Shown here one piece after another: positions 58,362 through 64,000 of a stretch of 64,000 nucleotides of DNA. The stretch lies in NCBI GenBank assembly GCA_031395485.1, contig JANNUS010000006.1:248001-312000 (forward strand), read 5' to 3'. Below the pieces are notes generated by a model that was given only the letters and a program-made list of their open reading frames with translations, did not search any database and had not been told where the DNA came from. The position numbers were made by a program, and so were the translations under genes. The first letter of the stretch is position 1; each line of letters starts with the position of its first letter. This DNA is from UBA2336 sp031395485. Its GTDB lineage: Bacteria > Bacteroidota > Bacteroidia > Cytophagales > Cyclobacteriaceae.

Positions 58362-58673
58362 TTACTTGGCTTTCTTTTGCATTTCCAATAGTGCTTCCGC
58401 TGTCTTGCTTCTTTCACGTTCAATCAGGGTTCTAAGTTTTGCTGACTCCATGCGTGCCGCTTCCGACTCTTCGGTTAGTTGTTTTATCTGACGGTGAAGT
58501 TTAATAACCTCTCCTCGCTGTGCTTTGGCTTCTAATTGTTGTTTATACCCAAACACTGCGCAAAGTGCTGCAATGCCCATCATCACTAACGAAATAACTT
58601 TGTTCCGCATCACTGTCTTCGCGGAGACTTGCTTGGTTTCACGGTTTTTTCGTAATTGTTCTTCAGCATTCAT
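58362..58673 (-). CDS. Small membrane protein with coiled coil (paralogue 1)
   Basis: 103 residues: MNAEEQLRKNRETKQVSAK, a membrane helix at about 27-44 (ISLVMMGIAALCAVFGY), then a long heptad-like helix (KLHRQIKQLTEESEAARMESAKLRTLIERERSKTAEALLEMQ). Same arrangement as its downstream paralogue. No family known to me. It lies 12 bases after nagZ, so it is likely part of that operon; a role in envelope organisation is only inferred. Confidence 0.6.
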   Translation of the reverse strand: MNAEEQLRKNRETKQVSAKTVMRNKVISLVMMGIAALCAVFGYKQQLEAKAQRGEVIKLHRQIKQLTEESEAARMESAKLRTLIERERSKTAEALLEMQKKAK

Positions 58674-58685
58674 AGCGCACCTTGG

Positions 58686-59951
58686 TTATTCTGTCTTCTT
58701 CTTTCTTTTCTTCTTATCCTCTAAACTCTGAGTACTTTTTTTATAGATCTCTTTCGCTTCTCTTGCAGCCTCTTCTGAGTATTGTAATCTTAATTCAAGA
58801 TTTCTTTCCATTTGATTTACCCTTGATTGTGCTTTCAACCATTCATTACGGTAATATGTTTCTTCGCTATTATTCAATCGTGCTTTCAATTTCATAATGC
58901 GCTCAAACGATTGATCGATACGCTCACGCTTAATTGTACCACTCTCCACGAATTTACGTATTATCTGGTGAACTTTGTCTACCGTGCGAGTCTCACTTCC
59001 CATGATGTTGTTTGAGAAGCACAAAATATCGATGCCCGCATTGATTGCCAGTTTTATGGCCTCTTCTAACCCATATTGCTTAGCGATGGCTTGCATCTGC
59101 ATATCATCGGAGAACAGAACTCCATTGTAACTCATGTTCTTACGCAATAGGCTGTCGAGCACACGTGATGAAAGCGTTCCGGGGTATCCTCTTTGATCAA
59201 GCCTGGTGTTTACAATATGGGCACTCATAATTGCATCAATCATCCCCCGTTCCTGAAGTCGCTGATACGGAATTAATTCTTGCGCTGTCCATGTTTTTGT
59301 AACATCCGCTACTCCAAAATGTGTATCGGCTAGTGAGCTTCCGTGGCCCGGAAAATGTTTGAGCACCGTTATCACTCCAAATTTTCGGTGTGGCTTAATG
59401 TACTCTTCTGCCAGCATCGCTACTGAATCGCCATTGGCCGAAAATGACCTTCCTACCGAATAGATTACCGTGTTGTTTCTATTTACACCAAGATCGACAC
59501 ACGGAGCGAAATTTACATTAATGCCTAAGCCCGCCAAGTTTGATGCAATAGACTCCGCATAAAATTTAGTTGAGTCTAGCGAACGCCCCATCTCTTGCGC
59601 GGTGATCGATCGGGGAAACCCGTATTTATCTTTTAACCGATTTACTTTGCCGCCTTCCTGATCGATAGCAACAAAAAGTGGAATGGGCGCGGCCTTTTGA
59701 TACGTCCAGATAATCTTCTTCAGCGCGGCAAAGGATGCAGTGCTTTTTGGAATATTCTTTTCAAATAAAATTAGTGTGCCTACTTTGCCCGCTTTCACTT
59801 CATCTAATACGGTGGGGTCAACTTCTGCCTTCGGAAACCCTATTAAAATCATTTGCCCGATTTTAATATCGAGACTGTCTTGCGCAATTGACAATTGATA
59901 ATTGGCAAATGTCAACACGGATATTACAAATGTTACGATCTGCTTTTTCAT
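58686..59951 (-). CDS. Glycoside hydrolase family 3 protein, NagZ-like beta-N-acetylhexosaminidase
   Basis: 421 residues with signal peptide (to LSIAQ). The GH3 catalytic domain shows DQEGGKVNRLKDKYGFPRSITAQEMG, VLKHFPGHGSSLADTHFGVAD with the His-Asp pair, and the nucleophile Asp in VLFSDDMQMQAIAKQYG. Such enzymes cut GlcNAc from muropeptides or other glycans; this one is exported, unlike cytoplasmic E. coli NagZ. A C-terminal ~60-residue Lys/Glu-rich tail is unusual. Its signal peptide region is encoded by a dispersed repeat. Confidence 0.9.
   Translation of the reverse strand: MKKQIVTFVISVLTFANYQLSIAQDSLDIKIGQMILIGFPKAEVDPTVLDEVKAGKVGTLILFEKNIPKSTASFAALKKIIWTYQKAAPIPLFVAIDQEGGKVNRLKDKYGFPRSITAQEMGRSLDSTKFYAESIASNLAGLGINVNFAPCVDLGVNRNNTVIYSVGRSFSANGDSVAMLAEEYIKPHRKFGVITVLKHFPGHGSSLADTHFGVADVTKTWTAQELIPYQRLQERGMIDAIMSAHIVNTRLDQRGYPGTLSSRVLDSLLRKNMSYNGVLFSDDMQMQAIAKQYGLEEAIKLAINAGIDILCFSNNIMGSETRTVDKVHQIIRKFVESGTIKRERIDQSFERIMKLKARLNNSEETYYRNEWLKAQSRVNQMERNLELRLQYSEEAAREAKEIYKKSTQSLEDKKKRKKKTE
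59885..59908. repeat. Dispersed AT-rich repeat within the nagZ signal-peptide codons
   Basis: CAATTGACAATTGATAATTGGCAA (first 20 bases shown elsewhere in part) belongs to the TTGCCAATT/CAATTG family also seen at 185-227. It encodes NYQLSIAQ on the minus strand. Confidence 0.5.
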
Positions 59952-59953
59952 TC

Positions 59954-61243
59954 TTAATAATTTGTATAAATCTGTTTTAAGACTATCTCTAGTTCTTTTC
60001 GAACAGTACTTGCTGATGTTGGATGATTATTACTCATAAAACTAAAGATAAGCGTTCTTCCTTTCTTTGTAACTAAGTATCCGCTCAGGCTATGATTATT
60101 ACTTAAGGTTCCGGTCTTGCCATAAATATAAGGAGGATCATTTTTGTACAGGTTCTTTATTGTACCAGCCTTCCCACCAATTGCCAATAGTTGAAATAAT
60201 CGCGTACGCGGAACCTTTGCATAAATTTTATCCCACAGTTTTACAATGCTTCGTGGCGTAAATAAATTATATCTCGACAATCCCGAACCATCAACCCAAA
60301 TAAGTTTGTCTGGCAAGTCGCTCAGGTGATTCAATTTCATATACTCTATCGCAATCTCTGGCTTTAGCGAATCACTCAGCACATCGGCACACATCAGCAA
60401 CAACTGCTCCGCAATAAAATTATCGCTTTGCTGCATCATCACTTTATACAAACTATCGGCAGGAATACTATATACGGTTTTTGCCAGCGCCCAGGAGGTG
60501 CTCTCCGTTGCACCAATTTTTTTCTTCAGCGTATCCGATAAAAGTTGAGCTGTTATTTGACGGCTCGTCTTAAAGGGGATTTCCCACTGCTCCAAGCTCT
60601 TGTAATTTCTTCCCGGGTGAAAAATAATTCTGTTTGACCCTATATCGCGTATAACTTCAGTTTCATCCAGACTATCCTTCACTGCAATTTCAGAAGAAAA
60701 GATTTGTGGGGCAATTTTCAATGATCGACCATTGTACGCAACGGAAGTAAAATTTCCGTTTACCGGAAATGCTGAGCGCTCAGCTGAGTAAGCATACTGA
60801 TAATCACTCCAAGCCCAGCCAGGTCCCAGTTCGTCTGTAAAAAAATTATCGCTTGCTAAATAAAGGTTCTTATTACACTGGGAGAGGAAATTAAAAACCA
60901 TTCTGGAATCAAAAGCATACTTATACAAGAATGAGGGGTCGCCTGTCCCTTTGAAAATCAATGAATCTCCATTTTCAAAATACTTTAACGCTGGCACTGA
61001 ATCGCCTAGCACGGTCAAGCCCGTAAAGAATGTAAAAATTTTTGTGTTTGATGCCGGAGTAAAGTATTGCGATGACTGGAATGCGTACAGCTCCTTCTTT
61101 TGCTGCGGATCATACAACATAAACCCCGCATGATTTTGAATTTTAGTTTCAATAGATCGAAATTTTTTATTCAAGGATATCTTTGAAACCGGTGAGCACG
61201 CAATCGCACCAAACATAAGTACGATAAAAATCCATTTCATCAT
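59954..61243 (-). CDS. D-alanyl-D-alanine carboxypeptidase/endopeptidase, PBP4 (S13) family
   Basis: 429 residues with an N-terminal lipobox-like GAIAC. Penicillin-binding motifs are ASNTK (Ser65, Lys68), QQSDNFIAEQ (SxN) and YGKTGTLSNN (KTG), with the long S13-type insertion between the first two. The enzyme removes terminal D-Ala or cuts cross-links in peptidoglycan in the periplasm. It overlaps the DinB gene by one base upstream and precedes nagZ by 2 bases, forming a wall-turnover operon. Confidence 0.9.
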   Translation of the reverse strand: MMKWIFIVLMFGAIACSPVSKISLNKKFRSIETKIQNHAGFMLYDPQQKKELYAFQSSQYFTPASNTKIFTFFTGLTVLGDSVPALKYFENGDSLIFKGTGDPSFLYKYAFDSRMVFNFLSQCNKNLYLASDNFFTDELGPGWAWSDYQYAYSAERSAFPVNGNFTSVAYNGRSLKIAPQIFSSEIAVKDSLDETEVIRDIGSNRIIFHPGRNYKSLEQWEIPFKTSRQITAQLLSDTLKKKIGATESTSWALAKTVYSIPADSLYKVMMQQSDNFIAEQLLLMCADVLSDSLKPEIAIEYMKLNHLSDLPDKLIWVDGSGLSRYNLFTPRSIVKLWDKIYAKVPRTRLFQLLAIGGKAGTIKNLYKNDPPYIYGKTGTLSNNHSLSGYLVTKKGRTLIFSFMSNNHPTSASTVRKELEIVLKQIYTNY

Positions 61244-61761
61244 TACTTCGTAAGGTAACGTTCTGCTACTATGTTTCGATGGTGGGTTTCATGGCCGGCA
61301 ATTACGTAACCAAGATTGACGACCGAAATTAAATTGCCGTTTGCTGATCCTTTTCGTTGAAGCATTTCAGCAGTAAAGCTTGAAAACAAATCAATAGTCG
61401 TTACCCGTATGTTATTCGCCTCTAGAAGCAATTTCTTTAAACTTCTTCCATGTGCATTCGCTTGAATTGCATAATCATTTTCCTCAAACCCTGTCAGCGG
61501 GGTAGCGTCCTTGCGTGAAAACCGTAGAGCTCTATACGCAAAAATTCGCTCCGCGTCCATCATGTGGCAAATCACTTCTTTTATGCTCCACTTTTCTGGC
61601 GCATACTTATACTCCCCAATATCCTCTGGTAGCGATTGCAAGAGTGTCGTAGTTTTGCTGTTTGAGGAGTGAAGCGCCTCCAGAACATCTAAATCCTTGA
61701 CCTGATTTACATACTTCTTGTAAAAATCAGGTAGCGTATTAAAATCGGGCGAAGTATTCAT
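61243..61761 (-). CDS. DinB superfamily protein
   Basis: 172 residues of the DinB/YfiT four-helix fold. The metal-binding histidines are likely in WSIKEVICHMMDAERIFAYRALRFSRKD and the terminal VIAGHETHHRNIVAERYL, which is the usual signature of the DinB_2 group. Cytoplasmic; substrate unknown. Overlaps the PBP4 gene by one base, so it is probably the first gene of the dinB-PBP4-nagZ operon. Confidence 0.85.
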   Translation of the reverse strand: MNTSPDFNTLPDFYKKYVNQVKDLDVLEALHSSNSKTTTLLQSLPEDIGEYKYAPEKWSIKEVICHMMDAERIFAYRALRFSRKDATPLTGFEENDYAIQANAHGRSLKKLLLEANNIRVTTIDLFSSFTAEMLQRKGSANGNLISVVNLGYVIAGHETHHRNIVAERYLTK

Positions 61762-61802
61762 AACTCAAAGTAAATAAACAATTTTGATGATTGATGCTAT
61801 TA

Positions 61803-64000
61803 CTAATTATTGGGAAGGCTAATTTTAATAGTGGTGCCTTCAGCAAAAACACTCTTCACACTGATGCTCCCTTTCAGTTTATCTATAGCTTGTTTTACGA
61901 TGTACATTCCCAGGCCTGATCCTTGCGATTTTTCTGTTGCCCTGTAGAACATGTCGAAGATTTTTGACACGTACTCTTTTTTTATACCAATACCGTTATC
62001 TCTAAAAATAATCATGGCCTCCTGTGGGGCAATCTGAATACTAATTTTCAGGTAACTTTTTACGGCCGGGTTATAGTATTTAAAAGCATTTGAAATGATA
62101 TTGGCTATTACAATTTTTATTCTCAGTAGATCACTTTTCAAGGTTACATTCTCCGCTTTAGAAACTATAATTTTAAGTGCTGAGAAATTTTCGAGGTATT
62201 GTAGTTCCGCAACACTACTGTCAATTAATTGGGCAAGGTCAATTTTTTCATAGGTAACATCGCTTCTATTAACGCGGGCATAGTTTAACATTGATTTAAT
62301 AAATTCGTCTAATTTTTTTATCCGATCTTCAATTTTATTAAAATATGTTAAATGATTCTCTCTATTAGAATCAAGATGTGCCAGGTTTACTAATCCTAAA
62401 ATTGAACTAAGTGGCGAGCGTAAATCATGAGAAGTTTTATACATTAATTGGTCAAGCTCAAAATTTCTTTCCGATAGCTCCTCCAGCGTAGCTTTCAGCT
62501 CCTCTTCTTGTGTTGCTAGTTGCCAATTTTGTGAAATAAGTCCTTCATTTAAAACCCGCACTTTTTCTTCATTCTTTTTCCTGCTGGAAATGTCGCGACC
62601 AAAAAGTGTTGCGCCAATTATCTTGTTACTTGAATCTTGTATTGGGTTAAGCGAGATCTCAAGGTGCTGACCAAGTAGATCTAACTCCAGTGTGCCTGTT
62701 TCCCCCTTAAAAGTTTTCAATAATTGCCTTTTAGTTTTCGTGGCTATCTCGTGTGGCAACAACTTTATAATATCATCTCCGACTGCAATTTCCTTACCGG
62801 TAAGTTTTTTCATGCTTATGGCATGGCTCTTATTAAAAATTATATAACGGAACTGCTTATCAACAGCAACAATTCTGTCTCGAGTGCTTTCAATAACGCT
62901 CTTTAGTCGGGCGTTGGACTGACTAATAACTTCCTGTGCCAACTTAAACTCCGTTATATCGCGCACAAAAACGGCTACTCCCGTTACTTTAGATTTTTTA
63001 TCAAAAATGGGATTATAGATCGTTTCTATATACTTATCCTTATAATGCGGTTGGTTGAGGTGCTGCTCAGAAACAAAGTGTTCGCCTTTTAATGCTCTGG
63101 TTAATTCTTTTCTCAACCATTTATACTCAGCAGTATCTTTCAAAAAGCCAAGTGTACTACTCCCAATCGAAATCTCTGCTCCATAAATCAACTTAGACAT
63201 TCTGGCATGATTCGTATTATAAGTGATATAATTGAAGTGCCTATCAATTGCATAAATGGAGTCGTGCGCACTCTCTAATACACCCAGAAGGTTGGCATTT
63301 AATTTAACAATATCCTCTTCTCGTTTCTTAATTTCGGTTATGTCGGTTATAAACCCGATCACAAACTTCTCACCTGCATCGTTTATATATCTTGATTTGA
63401 CGGTTAACAAGTGCTTTACCTTGTTTTTGCGAATAGTAATCTTCTCCCGATTTAAAACGACATCGCCTGTCCGCAGTACCTGATTATCAACCTTCCAAAA
63501 CACTTTCGATTCCTCCTTGGATAGAAAATCTTGGTCTGTCATTCCAATCAATTCCTTTCGCTCTCTATCCATAAACCAACAAAATGCATCGTTGAACATT
63601 ACCCACCGATGTTTGCTATCCTTAACAAAAATTGGTGCGGCAACCGTCTGCATCACATTATCCAAAAAACTCCGAGATTCATTTAGCTGTTTTTCGGAAT
63701 CCTTTTGCTGAGTAATGTCACGAACAGCACCATCCATTAAAAACTCCCCGTGCGTATCTTTTACACGCGTACAACTTAATAAGCCCCAGAATTTTTTCCC
63801 GTTACTCTTCCTATACTGAATCTCCCGACTTAACACTTCGCCCTTTTTCAGCCGACTTAACACTTCCTTTCTATCACTGGCATTTACATATAGTTTTTTT
63901 GGTGATATGCTTAACACATCCTTGATTGCCTCATAACCAAACATCTTTGCAAAAGCCTCATTCACAAATAGAAATTTTTTACCGTTGCTTCTAAAAATTC
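61803..64000 (-). CDS. Multi-PAS sensor histidine kinase (5' end beyond window)
   Basis: At least 732 residues; the frame stays open to the window edge (FRSNGKKFLFVNEAFAKMFGYE), so the GTG at 63965 is internal to the first PAS. At least four PAS domains: edge to about 100, VMQTVAAPIFVKDSKHRWVMFNDAFC, VLESAHDSIYAIDRHFNYITYN, VIESTRDRIVAVDKQFRYIIFN, with PAC segments. A coiled coil (LATQEEELKATLEELSERNFELDQL) leads to HisKA with SHDLRSPLSSILG and HATPase motifs NIISNAFKYYN, DNGIGI, GSGLGMYIV. No membrane helix is visible, so it is cytosolic or tethered outside the window. Confidence 0.93.
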   Translation of the reverse strand, partial: IFRSNGKKFLFVNEAFAKMFGYEAIKDVLSISPKKLYVNASDRKEVLSRLKKGEVLSREIQYRKSNGKKFWGLLSCTRVKDTHGEFLMDGAVRDITQQKDSEKQLNESRSFLDNVMQTVAAPIFVKDSKHRWVMFNDAFCWFMDRERKELIGMTDQDFLSKEESKVFWKVDNQVLRTGDVVLNREKITIRKNKVKHLLTVKSRYINDAGEKFVIGFITDITEIKKREEDIVKLNANLLGVLESAHDSIYAIDRHFNYITYNTNHARMSKLIYGAEISIGSSTLGFLKDTAEYKWLRKELTRALKGEHFVSEQHLNQPHYKDKYIETIYNPIFDKKSKVTGVAVFVRDITEFKLAQEVISQSNARLKSVIESTRDRIVAVDKQFRYIIFNKSHAISMKKLTGKEIAVGDDIIKLLPHEIATKTKRQLLKTFKGETGTLELDLLGQHLEISLNPIQDSSNKIIGATLFGRDISSRKKNEEKVRVLNEGLISQNWQLATQEEELKATLEELSERNFELDQLMYKTSHDLRSPLSSILGLVNLAHLDSNRENHLTYFNKIEDRIKKLDEFIKSMLNYARVNRSDVTYEKIDLAQLIDSSVAELQYLENFSALKIIVSKAENVTLKSDLLRIKIVIANIISNAFKYYNPAVKSYLKISIQIAPQEAMIIFRDNGIGIKKEYVSKIFDMFYRATEKSQGSGLGMYIVKQAIDKLKGSISVKSVFAEGTTIKISLPNN

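Noticed and set aside
1..64000. tRNA, rRNA, CRISPR array, prophage or insertion sequence
   Set aside because: I read intergenic regions on both strands and found no cloverleaf, rRNA segment, regular spacer array, transposase or integrase.

Overview
The window looks like a chromosomal segment of a Bacteroidota bacterium, most likely order Cytophagales. The evidence is: a fused MurF-alanine racemase, two DUF6089 barrel proteins, a TonB-dependent receptor with an N-terminal carboxypeptidase-regulatory-like domain, a LETM1-related/TerC pair, DUF4783 and DUF2911 proteins, many TTG/GTG starts, little Shine-Dalgarno signal, and recurrent TAnnTTTG (-7 type) promoter boxes. I saw no rRNA, tRNA, CRISPR array, insertion sequence, integrase or phage gene. 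The layout is dense, no gene-free gap exceeds about 300 bases, and both strands are used.

Layout. 1-6.7 kb: rbfA (cut by the window edge), a GT-C-like membrane protein, the run glyA-tatC-rpiB, two TPM-domain membrane proteins and pdxJ. 6.8-16.7 kb, plus strand: yqeY, cvpA, a hydrolase, a CBS protein, nadK, two DUF6089 proteins, uppS, bamA and two OmpH/Skp chaperones, closed by a terminator; this is an envelope-biogenesis block. 16.7-24 kb: ldcA, a class IV aminotransferase with a sulfotransferase-like partner, an ATP-grasp/DinB pair, a YHS protein and nadC-ycxB-recX. 24-31 kb: gpmI, a Fur-family regulator, terC facing a LETM1-related gene, and purK-purE. 31-41 kb: a methyltransferase, a HEAT-cyclophilin lipoprotein, TerB-like, feoA-feoB, a 53-residue ORF, an S41 protease, csaA and murF-alr. 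41-50 kb: a small secreted protein plus TonB receptor, an isolated HisA-like protein lacking the usual catalytic Asp, a PD40/OmpA-like protein, DUF2911, LOG, a double aspartyl protease with PDZ, and a degenerate receiver protein.

50.0-54.3 kb is the most specialised region: an FAD oxidoreductase (apparently with a CTG or ATT start), a UbiA-type prenyltransferase, a small membrane protein, a type III polyketide synthase and a SAM methyltransferase. Synthase, methyltransferase and flavoprotein together recall alkylresorcinol/phenolic-lipid pathways such as Streptomyces srsABC; the UbiA gene suggests prenyl attachment or quinone chemistry. 54.3-64 kb: an unrecognised secreted protein, a REP-like inverted repeat, lipoproteins, a deoxynucleoside kinase, a probable operon dinB-PBP4-nagZ-two paralogous coiled-coil membrane proteins, and a multi-PAS histidine kinase cut by the window end.

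Cis-level observations: promoter boxes exactly 4 nt before the start codon in three genes (possible leaderless mRNAs); a near-identical motif in two divergent intergenic regions (feoA and the TonB-receptor locus); a palindrome just upstream of the TonB receptor; and five convergent gene pairs whose stop codons interlock in exactly 4 bp.
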